DNA from: Mycobacteroides chelonae | GTDB taxonomy: Bacteria; Actinomycetota; Actinomycetes; Mycobacteriales; Mycobacteriaceae | NCBI GenBank assembly: GCA_014204435.1 | Contig: JACHLF010000005.1 | Coordinates: 62,001 to 126,000, forward strand | DNA: 64,000 bases | Direction of reading: 5' to 3' | Part shown: one piece after another, positions 41,793-49,680 of the stretch | Layout of the letters: the number at the start of each line of letters is the position of its first letter | Position numbering within the stretch: position 1 is the stretch's first letter | Notes under the pieces: model-generated | What the model saw: the letters and a program-made list of their open reading frames with translations, nothing else | Told to the model about the DNA's origin: nothing | Databases searched by the model: none | Program-made: the position numbers and the translations under genes

Positions 41793-42431
41793 CTAGTTGG
41801 TCCCGGTTGATTGGGAAATCATTGTCGGGTTTCGTGGAAGGCTGTCGTCTCGGAGATCTCCGGGAAAACATGGCGATGCCCCGATCAAGGATGGTGCGAA
41901 TTTGGGATCAGTGCGCGCCTCGATTTGGAGGGTGTAGCCATCCGGGGCGTAGCCGAACCGGTTGGGCTTGGTGAATCCGTCCCGTTCGAGCACCTGCCAA
42001 CCCCAACGTTTCCATACGTCTCCGAGATGGGAGATGATCGCGTTGAAATCTGTACCGGGAGAAAGGTTTATGTCGCGCCAGTCTTCGAAATGGATAAGCG
42101 AGCTGTGATCCTTTGGCTCGTCATCGCAATACGTGGTCCCGGTTCCAACGACATAGCGAGCACCGTCGAGGCTGCTTCCTTGCGGAAGCGCATCGACACT
42201 CATCTGTAAATACTTGAGAACGGTATCGCGGGCTTCCTTTTCATTGGCAGGGATTTTCGGATTCACGACCTTCGGTGTGGGTTCCATCGGTCCTCCAGGA
42301 ATCGGTGTTGCGCCGGATGGCGTGGGTGGCCCCAATGGATCGGTGGGCCTATTCGGAGAGCATGCAGCGATCCCGATCACTAGGGGTATAGCGATAATCG
42401 CTCGAATCCATTTCGCGCTCAGCTGTGTCAT
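41793..42431 (-). CDS. Lipoprotein paired with the DUF1023 hydrolase
   Basis: 212 residues. Signal peptide with a lipobox (LVIGIAACSPN), a Pro-rich linker, then a compact domain (ARDTVLKYLQMSVDALPQGS ... YCDDEPKDHSSLIHFEDWRDI ... LGDVWKRWGWQVLERDG ... FAPSLIGASPCFPG) with two Cys. Exposed on the outer face of the membrane. ATG 42431 overlaps the hydrolase stop as ATGA, so the two products are made together. Lipoproteins of this kind commonly follow mycobacterial DUF1023 hydrolase genes. An immunity or partner role toward the hydrolase is inferred. Confidence 0.75.
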   Translation of the reverse strand: MTQLSAKWIRAIIAIPLVIGIAACSPNRPTDPLGPPTPSGATPIPGGPMEPTPKVVNPKIPANEKEARDTVLKYLQMSVDALPQGSSLDGARYVVGTGTTYCDDEPKDHSSLIHFEDWRDINLSPGTDFNAIISHLGDVWKRWGWQVLERDGFTKPNRFGYAPDGYTLQIEARTDPKFAPSLIGASPCFPGDLRDDSLPRNPTMISQSTGTN

Positions 42432-44049
42432 GGTGTGAACCTAGGGGGTGTTACATCGGTCTGTCCGGCGATGATCTTGCCCATATTCGTCAGTGCTGGA
42501 TTGTCTCGGTCCCAATAGCTGCTGTGTGCATCGACGGTGGGTAAGCCGAATGGTCCTACCGGTCCTGGCGCGGCTTCGAATGGAATGCCGCCGAACTGGG
42601 CGCCCATGGGGTCTGGGCCGAGGGTGGCGTAGGTGACGATACCGATGACGTCGTTCTCGGCGCGAGTGGAGAACACGTTCGCGCCAGGGGCAAGGCTGAG
42701 GTCACTTGCATGTTCAGCGAGTACGCCAGGGCTGCCGACCGTGATCACGTTGTTGGCGTCCAGGTGATGTCCGTCGGTGGCCGCGCCACCTAGAAGGGTC
42801 GAGCCGTAGCTGTGCCCGATGACGGTTTGGATCGACTGCCCACCAGTAGCGGCGTCGTTATGCGATGCGCGCAACCCCGCCTGGAAGTCATCGAGAGCCT
42901 GTGCTCCGTTGTGGGCATAACTCGTCGATGAGGCATCCGGCAGGCTCATGGGCCGGTCATACCCCATCCACGTCGTCACCGACACGTCAGTTGGTCGCAG
43001 CGACGGGTCCGCTTTCAACGTTGCCAGCAGCATCTTGTCAGATTTTTCGGTGCTGAATTCGAGGCGAGTGAGGTCTTGCCCAGTACCCGGGATGTAGGTG
43101 GCAACGCGTTTTGCGTTGTCGGGGTTGTTGATGGAGGTGGCGGCACGACCTTGGTCGTCCAGGTATCCCAGGTAGCGGCGCATGCCATCTGGTTCTTGCA
43201 TGGATTTGGCGACTTGCTGATACCCGACAAGAGATCGATTTGCGTTGTCCCACTGGGATTTCCACGCGGCGATCTCGCGTTGATGCTCGCCCGTGGTGGG
43301 GAACTTGCCCTGCGCCCAATCGGGGTGCGCCGCCCGCAGTTGGTCCACGTTGGCCTGTGCGGCCTGGGTGAGTCCGACCAGATGCTTCTCATTGAAGCGA
43401 GTGCGATCCTCAAACGGCATACCGGGATGGTTGCCGATGAAAGGATCCCGACTGTAGGCGTCCTGTTTTTGTTCCTCGGTCAGCGACTCCCACCAACGCT
43501 CGAACTCTTCCGGCTTGGCCAACTCCTTGACCTTCTCCAGCATCCACGGCCCACTACCAGAATCGGAGTCCTCACCTGTAGGCCCATCCAGTAAGCCGAC
43601 CGCGCGCGTCAGCTGGGCATCGGAAGACTCACCAGCGGCCAGCACTTGTTTGGCCGTGGTGACGATGTACTCCATATCGGACGGGTCGTGATCCTTCTTG
43701 AGCGCGGTTACGGTGCCGGTAGTTTTGTCGAACCGGAATCCGTGATCTTCGGCGAACGCATCCAGGTGCTTGAGAACCTGTTGCGCGCCGTCGAAACCGT
43801 CGGCGGCCCCGTACATACCCTTGGCTGAGGCCCGGTAGTCGTCGCTGTGGATGGTCATGAACTTGCCGAGGCCGTCCATATTGCCGAACGCGGCAGTGGC
43901 TGAAATGCCCGTCCAGCGACCTTGGATCGGCAGCTTGCCCAACCCTGCCTTGGTGTCATCCATCGAGTCGGCTTGCTTCTCTACGGCTTGGCGGCATCAC
44001 GGATGGTCTCGACCTCCAGCCGTTCGATGTCGGCCAGCGTGAGCGCCAT
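42428..44049 (-). CDS. DUF1023 alpha/beta hydrolase, T7SS-associated; 5' frameshift
   Basis: From an internal ATG at 43963 the frame encodes 511 residues: a helical N-terminal half, then an alpha/beta hydrolase with nucleophile Ser385 in VIGHSYGSTL, typical of DUF1023 enzymes of mycobacteria. The natural start appears to be ATG 44049, which overlaps the WXG100 gene stop as TGATG and reads MALTLADIERLEVETIRDAAK. That frame hits TAG about 22 codons in. Adding one base near 43985 (AAGCC to AAGGCC) gives AAKAVEKQADSMDDTKAG and joins the long frame. So the full gene is ~1.6 kb with a one-base deletion; the 511-residue part may still be made from 43963. Confidence 0.75.
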
Positions 44050-44357
44050 CAGCGCGCCTGCCGCGTCACAAGGATATTCTCGGCAGAGACTTCATCGGTC
44101 CGCTCAAACTCAGTACCGATCCGCCGGAAAGCCTTGCTGTTATGCCCCAACTCGTTACCAACATGATTCGAAATATGTTGCAGGAAAACAAGTTTGCCTT
44201 GCAATGCTGCCGACGAGGTGCCGATCCACTTAGCCGCGGAAGACTTAAGCGTGTTATTGGCGGCGGTGTGCGCCTCGTTGTGCTCACGTTCCAGTGTCGC
44301 CAACTGCTCCGACGACATCAACAAATCCACCGGATCAACATGCAACCGCCCGCTCAT
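44049..44357 (-). CDS. WXG100-family (EsxA/B-like) protein
   Basis: 102 residues, all-helical, with the turn motif W44-I-G46 (AAKWIGTSSAALQGKL) between two helices, the usual WXG100 hairpin and length. Such proteins are exported by type VII secretion as dimers or serve as adaptors for larger effectors. It overlaps the upstream Gly-rich gene by ATGA (44357-44354) and the hydrolase gene by one base, so three proteins are translationally coupled. No second Esx gene of equal length is adjacent. Confidence 0.8.
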   Translation of the reverse strand: MSGRLHVDPVDLLMSSEQLATLEREHNEAHTAANNTLKSSAAKWIGTSSAALQGKLVFLQHISNHVGNELGHNSKAFRRIGTEFERTDEVSAENILVTRQAR

Positions 44358-45628
44358 CGCCTACCCCCGTCTTCTTCGTCGCTGAATTTCACGTTCCACC
44401 CAATGGATTTGAAACGGCGCTTCTCAGCTTCCAATGCCTGTTTGTCCGCGTCCTCCATCGCCTTGAAATCACCCAGCACACCACCGGGAATGAATGTGCG
44501 CCGCTCGCCCAACCACTCCTCGCTGTTGTCGAGGTTCTTCAGAAGCTCAGGGGTGCCGTGCTCGTCATCGTCTTCACCCTTGGCGCCCTTACCGTGCGCC
44601 CCCGCACCGGCCATCCCCATCGGACCCATGCCCATCGGCCCCACGCCGCGAACACCGGAAGCACTGATGCCAGCAGGGTTGGCGCCGCCACCAGTTCCGG
44701 GCGCAGCACCGGGCACACCGCCGAATCCAGGGCGCAGCGACCCTGGCCCACTGGTGGCACCGCCAGCACCGCTGGTAGGCGGTTGATGGTATGCGGCCTG
44801 CGTAGAGCCCGGCACCATACCAGGGCCGTAGCCGCCTCTGTCCGAACCTGACCCCAAACCACCAGCACCCGAACCCATCCCGGATGGTGAACCGCCTCCG
44901 GGGGCGCCACCACCAGAACCGGCACCCGCACCGCCGCCTTGCCCCGCACCGGCCTGCTGACCATCCCCGCCCGCCAACTGCGGTTTAGTGTTTCGGTCAG
45001 CCAAACCGTCAGCCCCAGAAGGCGATTGCAGCTTCCCGTCACCACCGCTCATGCCCGCAGCGCCGCCTGATACCCCACCTCCGCCAGTAGTGACACCGGC
45101 TGCCCCGCCGCCTGTGCCGCCTGCTGGGGTGTCGTTGATGTCGGCTCCGCTGCCCGCGCTGACCACGGGCTGGCTGAATAGATTCGACATCTGCCAACGC
45201 GCGTACTTCTCGTCCTCGGCAGCCTTTTGCTTCAGCTGCGCATCGGACAAGCCCATCGTTCTGCCCATGGTGGTGGTCTGCGGAGGCATCGGCGGCTGAA
45301 TACTGGCCTTCGAGGTATCCATCGCCGACCCCACCGGGGGCAAGGCATTGGCCATCGCAAACAACTTGGTGACATAGCCGTCAACGTCTTTGAAAAACTC
45401 CCCATACGCGCTCTGCATCCCCTGGGCGGCTTGTCCGCGCCAATGCTCAGTCACCGCGAGTTGAACCTTGCGGCCCATCACCGTGGCCTCTTCATGCATG
45501 TTGGTGCCCACGTCCCGGTAGGCGCCAGCCAGCGCGGTGGGTTTACCGGAATCGAATGCCTGCGCCGACGAGTAAATCGACGCATGGGAATGCGAATTCC
45601 AGTCCTCCGGCTGAATCAGGTCACCCAC
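44354..45628 (-). CDS. WxG-domain protein with Gly-rich middle, T7SS substrate-like
   Basis: 424 residues. The N-terminal ~110 form a helical domain with W63-R-G65 (EHWRGQAAQGMQSAYGEFF), like the long EspB/PPE-type T7SS substrates. A ~220-residue Gly/Ala/Ser/Pro-rich region follows, then a charged helical C-terminus (DDDEHGTPELLKNLDNSEEW ... MEDADKQALEAEKRRFKSIGWNVKF). GTG 45628 follows AGAGGACGTGCATC; the frame is open to 45730, but that part is Arg-rich and unsupported. The following WXG100 gene overlaps it by 4 bp. Probably an exported structural or effector partner. Confidence 0.75.
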   Translation of the reverse strand: MGDLIQPEDWNSHSHASIYSSAQAFDSGKPTALAGAYRDVGTNMHEEATVMGRKVQLAVTEHWRGQAAQGMQSAYGEFFKDVDGYVTKLFAMANALPPVGSAMDTSKASIQPPMPPQTTTMGRTMGLSDAQLKQKAAEDEKYARWQMSNLFSQPVVSAGSGADINDTPAGGTGGGAAGVTTGGGGVSGGAAGMSGGDGKLQSPSGADGLADRNTKPQLAGGDGQQAGAGQGGGAGAGSGGGAPGGGSPSGMGSGAGGLGSGSDRGGYGPGMVPGSTQAAYHQPPTSGAGGATSGPGSLRPGFGGVPGAAPGTGGGANPAGISASGVRGVGPMGMGPMGMAGAGAHGKGAKGEDDDEHGTPELLKNLDNSEEWLGERRTFIPGGVLGDFKAMEDADKQALEAEKRRFKSIGWNVKFSDEEDGGRR

Positions 45629-45671
45629 GATGCACGTCCTCTCAATCTCGTCTATCTGAAAGTGTCGGTGG

Positions 45672-46274
45672 TTACGGAATTTTCGGCTCAATCGCGGTCG
45701 CGAGCTGCACTGCCCTCGGGCACGCGTCAAATTTTCGGTCCAGCAGTTTCACACCTAAGTCGATCTGCACCGTCGCGATCCCCTGCTGCGACGGCAACAC
45801 CACTGAACAACTCAGCTCGGCACTATCATGGAGCATCCAGCCTTGCCGGGAACTGATCCGCACTTGCTCCTTGCGGTCGAACTGCGGCAGCGGCTGGTCG
45901 AACTGCGGCACCGACCCATTGCCCGCGTACACCTTCAAAAACCAGGTGTCCACCCCCAACGGCGTGCCCCAGCCGCAGCCCCGGACATTCGTCGCGGCGG
46001 CGTCTCTCTTGATGTCTCTCTTGGTAGTGGGGTCCAGGTCCCACGAGGTCACCTCGGCATCCGTGATGACCGCGCAGGCATCGAAGGTGGTACCCGTGAC
46101 ACGCGGATTAGGGGCCGCAGCCGTAGGCGGCGACACTCCCGCCAAAGGAGTCGGCATAGCAGTGGCACTGGCCTGGGAGCGCGGTGCAGGCACCGGGTTG
46201 CCCTCGGTCGATCCGCCGCACCCCGCCAGTAGCAGACACCCCGCCACCACTACCGCTATTGCTTCCGCATTCAT
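45672..46274 (-). CDS. DUF3558-family lipoprotein
   Basis: 200 residues. Signal with a lipobox (VAGCLLLAGCGGS), then FDACAVITDAEVTSWDLDP ... VRGCGWGTPL ... ELSCSVVLPSQQG ... FDACPRAVQLATAIEPKIP, the Cys-containing pattern of DUF3558. These are actinobacterial surface lipoproteins of unknown function that often occur beside T7SS-related genes. ATG 46274 lies 10 nt after the upstream stop, so it is cotranscribed. Confidence 0.82.
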   Translation of the reverse strand: MNAEAIAVVVAGCLLLAGCGGSTEGNPVPAPRSQASATAMPTPLAGVSPPTAAAPNPRVTGTTFDACAVITDAEVTSWDLDPTTKRDIKRDAAATNVRGCGWGTPLGVDTWFLKVYAGNGSVPQFDQPLPQFDRKEQVRISSRQGWMLHDSAELSCSVVLPSQQGIATVQIDLGVKLLDRKFDACPRAVQLATAIEPKIP

Positions 46275-46284
46275 CAGATCGACT

Positions 46285-46650
46285 CTATTGATTCAGGGAC
46301 GGGTAGGCCTGGCTGGCATCGACCGGAGCGAACTGGTCAGCATTGCGCGTGTCCTGCTTGTCGATCGCGGTCTGTGCGGCCTCGGCCTTGTCCGCGAAAT
46401 CGTTAGCTCGCCGAATGTAGTCAGCAAGCTGTTCTAGCACAGATTGGCGTGCGTGTTCCATCTTGTTGTTCCAGGAGCGGCCTTCGGCACAATCACCCAT
46501 ACCCAGGTCACTTGGGACACCCGCGAACGTATTGCGCATCTCCTCGAATTTGCGGGCCAGTTCTCGGAAGCCGGTCACGACATCCTTGGCGCCGTCTTTG
46601 TCCAGATAGAGCTGGCCGAGGTCCATGCCGGATGCCGGATCGACGGCCAT
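46285..46650 (-). CDS. Small helical ESX/EspC-like protein, first gene of the island cassette
   Basis: 121 residues, two long helices (AKDVVTGFRELARKFEEMRNTF and KMEHARQSVLEQLADYIRRANDFADKAEAA) separated by a turn with Trp60 (GRSWNNKM). It lacks an exact WxG but has the size and helical hairpin of EspC/Esx-type proteins. The tail is Asp/Gln/Pro-rich. ATG 46650 follows AAGGGAGGCCGCG, the best ribosome site in the island, and heads the seven-gene run. Confidence 0.7.
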   Translation of the reverse strand: MAVDPASGMDLGQLYLDKDGAKDVVTGFRELARKFEEMRNTFAGVPSDLGMGDCAEGRSWNNKMEHARQSVLEQLADYIRRANDFADKAEAAQTAIDKQDTRNADQFAPVDASQAYPSLNQ

Positions 46651-47416
46651 CGCGGCCTCCCTTCACACAAGTTTGTCAGCGCATACAGAGTCCCACTCAA
46701 TAGATGCGACGTAGGTACTGCTGATTCGGTTCCATCTTTCCCCCAACTTTTCAAACTTTTCGAGGGGACGCATGTGCGTCGCGAACTAGGGCAGCCCAAG
46801 CTCCCCCGCAGGGTGGGGCCAGACTGTCACAGCGATGTCACAACTCCTGCCGACAATCGCGGACTTCGACAGACCACTCCGAACGATCCTCCCAGTTCAA
46901 CAGCCCCTCGAAGACACCAGCAGACCGACACAGACAGCGCCGTTCGTGTTCCCAAGTTGAATACGCGGGTTCGATTCCCGTCATCGGCTCCACATCTGTT
47001 TATGAATATGCAGACGAGCACGGCTAGATCGAGATCTCGGAAATCACTTTGCCCCGGGGCAGACGCATGCACACCCATGGCGTCATAGCCGAGTGACGAT
47101 GGCCGATGCAAGCCACTAACCCACCAGAGGACAGCTTGATCTTCGTACGCGGTCAAAGGACGCCGATACCTGTTGCCTGCCAGCACAATCACAGTGGAAT
47201 ACTTCGCGACGCAATTCCTCGGCGAGCCGCCGATGGAGCCAAGAAATCCGGGGCCAGACGTTGACGCTCTGGAGCGAAACGACATGGGTTACCCAATGGG
47301 CGGCGAGTGTCCTGGCCGACACGTGCTGGACGCAGCTGACGCACATGCCACCGCGAGAAGTCTCACGCAACCGCCAACGACCAGCCCCTGTTCGGGTTCG
47401 GTTGCCGAGGATCCTG
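46651..47416. other. Upstream region of the island cassette and right junction
   Basis: 766 bp with no supported gene. The first ~300 bp should hold the minus-strand cassette promoter; I see no clear operator. The 45-bp right repeat lies at 46949-46993. The remaining ~420 bp to the DUF6188 gene contains only overlapping shadow frames, including one that reads through the tRNA fragment. Confidence 0.55.
46949..46993 (+). repeat. Right attachment-type repeat (tRNA-Gly 3' fragment)
   Basis: Identical to 40012-40056 except T for C at 46957. The sequence before it (CGTTCGTG) does not match the tRNA 5' half, so this is a fragment and not a second tRNA gene. Confidence 0.88.
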
Positions 47417-47827
47417 TCAGGCCCCGGCTTCCTCCGGCACGTCGTGGCGCACCACGCGGACCTTGCCGCGCGGCAGGCTGGCCACATATCCGTGGTACTT
47501 GCCATAGATCTCCCACGCCGTGTCGAAGTCGTGATGCGGCACGTCGATCACGTGGTCATCGGAGAACTCCATGTGCAAATCGCCTTTGTCGTTCCACCTG
47601 GCCTCGGTGCATGTAGAACCCGAGATGCTGAAGAGCGGACGCTCCTCATCCAGGATCGCCTTCGGATCGACACAGACGATTTCCCGCGGCCACCTTCCCG
47701 CAGGGGGAAGCGTGAGCCACATCGGCACGGCGATAACCACCTCGTTGTAGTCACCCAGACTGATTACCAATCCGTCACGGAACATGATCCGCTGAACTGG
47801 ACAGCCCTCAATCCATGCTTCGGACAT
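47417..47827 (-). CDS. DUF6188-family protein
   Basis: 136 residues, soluble. Starts MSEAWIEGCPVQRIMFRDGL, continues VVIAVPMWLTLPPAG and ends WEIYGKYHGYVASLPRGKVRVVRHDVPEE, the pattern I recall for the DUF6188 proteins of mycobacteria. Function unknown. ATG 47827 is chosen as the family start; the frame opens at 47878. First gene outside the right repeat of the island. Confidence 0.72.
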   Translation of the reverse strand: MSEAWIEGCPVQRIMFRDGLVISLGDYNEVVIAVPMWLTLPPAGRWPREIVCVDPKAILDEERPLFSISGSTCTEARWNDKGDLHMEFSDDHVIDVPHHDFDTAWEIYGKYHGYVASLPRGKVRVVRHDVPEEAGA

Positions 47828-48088
47828 ACCTTCACTCTGAACCCGCCCCTCAGCTAGCACAAGGGGTTGACGGCACAAGTTTTATTGTCGAAACTAGTCG
47901 AAACGTAAACGTGATTTGTGCTGCCCACAGACCGTCGGCAGCACACTGTTTTGCTTGTTTTTCACGCCTTTTCCGGACTCACATCAGCACGACGGCTTTA
48001 CCGTCTTGGCGAACGAATTTGGCTTGGGTGCCCTAGCATTCGCTATGAGCTAGCAGCGTGGCTAGCACCGCGGCGGAAGGGCCACCCC

Positions 48089-49273
48089 ATGACAGCGGAG
48101 CTATCGGAAGACATCGGACCGTCTCGGATCACTCCGCGCCCGGCGCCCACCGAGCGTCCCCAGCTGCCCCGCCCGGCCGATCTGACCCTGCGGGAACGTG
48201 CCATGGTCGAGGCCTCTGCGCTCACCGATATCGCCCTTCGCACCGTCGGCGCACTTTCCGTGATGGGAGTCGTTGCCCCGAGTTTGCTTGTCGACCGCGA
48301 GTTCGTGGCCCGCGAACGCGACAACCTGGCCTTCTACGGTGAACTTGCCGCGATGGGCGACGCCGACCTGTCCTTCCCCGCACCGCAGACCACGCCGGTC
48401 GTCTTCTCGCGCCCCGCAGGTCCCGTCGCGCAGGCCCTGGCCAAGGGCGCCGTGGAGAACCTGGATTTCGAGAGTCCTTACGAGGCACGCAATCCCGTCT
48501 ATCGAGACTATTGGAAGCGCTTCCCGCACAACAGTGTCGCGCGTGCCCAGCATTGGCGTCACGACGACGGCCCGCGCCCCACCCTGTGTGTGATCCATGG
48601 GTTCTTCGGATCGCCATACCTACTCAACGGCGTGTTCTTCGCGCTGCCCTGGTTCTTCCGCAACGGATACGACATCTTGTTGTACACCTTGCCTTTCCAC
48701 GGACGACGAGCCGAGAAGTACTCGCCGTTCAGCGGGTCCGGATACTTCAGCCACGGCTTCACCGGTTTCTCCGAGTCGATGTGTCAGGCCGTGCACGACT
48801 TCCGGATCTTCGTCAACTACCTGCGCGGCACCGGAGTCGAAAAGATCGGGCTCACCGGCCTCTCGCTCGGCGGCTACACCACCGGATTGATCTCCACCGT
48901 GGAGCGCCGCATCGACGTCACCATTCCCAATGTTCCCGTGGTGGACGTGAAATCGCTTCTACACAGCTGGGTTCCGGCCGAACCCACGATCAAACTCGCC
49001 GCCAGGCTCGGTCACCTCGACCACAACCAGCTCAACGGCGCGCTCTCCTACTCCTCTCCCCTCACCTACCAACCGGTGGTGCCGAAGGAGCGGCGACTCA
49101 TCATCACCGGACTCGGCGACCGACTGGCGCCCCCGAAGCAAGCCGAAATGCTCTGGGAACACTGGGATCGCTGCGCCCTGCACTGGTTCCCGGGAAACCA
49201 CATCCTGCATGTGAACCAGGGTGATTACCTACGCCGGATGACCGGATTCCTCGACAGGCATCTGAACGCCTAG
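48089..49273 (+). CDS. Alpha/beta hydrolase (ABHD18-like)
   Basis: 394 residues. The oxyanion motif is [16 protein letters not shown], the nucleophile elbow [12 protein letters not shown], and the acid/His side lies in [13 protein letters not shown] and [12 protein letters not shown]. No signal peptide. The long N-terminal segment (about 160 residues) before the hydrolase core matches ABHD18-type proteins. Substrate unknown, probably a lipid ester. ATG 48089 follows GGAAGGGCCACCCC. The 261-bp gap before it shows no gene. Confidence 0.83.
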   Translation: MTAELSEDIGPSRITPRPAPTERPQLPRPADLTLRERAMVEASALTDIALRTVGALSVMGVVAPSLLVDREFVARERDNLAFYGELAAMGDADLSFPAPQTTPVVFSRPAGPVAQALAKGAVENLDFESPYEARNPVYRDYWKRFPHNSVARAQHWRHDDGPRPTLCVIHGFFGSPYLLNGVFFALPWFFRNGYDILLYTLPFHGRRAEKYSPFSGSGYFSHGFTGFSESMCQAVHDFRIFVNYLRGTGVEKIGLTGLSLGGYTTGLISTVERRIDVTIPNVPVVDVKSLLHSWVPAEPTIKLAARLGHLDHNQLNGALSYSSPLTYQPVVPKERRLIITGLGDRLAPPKQAEMLWEHWDRCALHWFPGNHILHVNQGDYLRRMTGFLDRHLNA

Positions 49274-49616
49274 CCCTTGACTGCCGACACCAGGCTGATC
49301 GAGTTGAACATCTGCCAGGCTGGCTGGCTCGGCTCGGGCATTGTGCGACCCGAGAGATTGAGGAAGTAGCGGGTACGAGCGCCTGGACGCTCACAAAGTA
49401 CTGCCCGAATTTCTCCGAACGCAAAGGATGTTCGGGCACGCCACCGGCGACCAGTTCTGCCCACTCCCCGCCGGCCGCTCTACAGAAGACCTTCGCGTAC
49501 TGGTCAACCGCCAAAGGCGCGGGTTTGGTGGCTTCAAGAGCCCGGCTGGCCGCCACGAACAGCGCGGTGGAGCCGACACTCGAGTTGATATCCCAGTTGT
49601 CGCGATCGGTACGCAT
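49270..49616 (-). pseudogene. SAM-dependent methyltransferase gene with large internal deletion
   Basis: The first ~75 codons read [29 protein letters not shown] ... [12 protein letters not shown], the start of the mycobacterial leucine-carboxylmethyltransferase-like family (Rv0145 type, about 300 residues). The end, in another frame, reads [25 protein letters not shown]...SAVKG, joining the family ARTRYF motif to its C-terminal tail. About 200 central codons, including the rest of the SAM-binding domain, are missing. Not functional. Confidence 0.75.
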
Positions 49617-49680
49617 GGCCGCGACAACACCCCGCCAGTATGACAACTAGACTGACATGCATGGGCGCAGCGATGGCGCG

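Larger units (their letters stand above)
40012..46993. mobile_element. tRNA-Gly-bounded genomic island with T7SS-type effector cassette
   Basis: About 6.9 kb between the 45-bp direct repeats. It carries a plus-strand trypsin-like protease, a broken small gene, and a seven-gene minus-strand run encoding two lipoproteins, three small helical/WxG proteins, an alpha/beta hydrolase and a small unknown. No integrase, excisionase, relaxase or replication gene is visible, so it is a decayed or non-autonomous element, or was mobilised in trans. Boundaries are set by the repeats. Confidence 0.8.

Noticed and set aside
40056..46949. Integrase or relaxase gene in the island
   Set aside because: I looked in all frames for tyrosine or serine recombinase motifs and found none; every long frame is accounted for by cargo genes.
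46949..46993. A second tRNA-Gly gene
   Set aside because: Only the 3' part from the anticodon loop is present; acceptor 5' strand and D arm are missing.
46827..47285. Minus-strand frame containing GADDGNRTRVFNLG
   Set aside because: This peptide is the antisense reading of the tRNA-Gly 3' fragment, a well-known spurious annotation.
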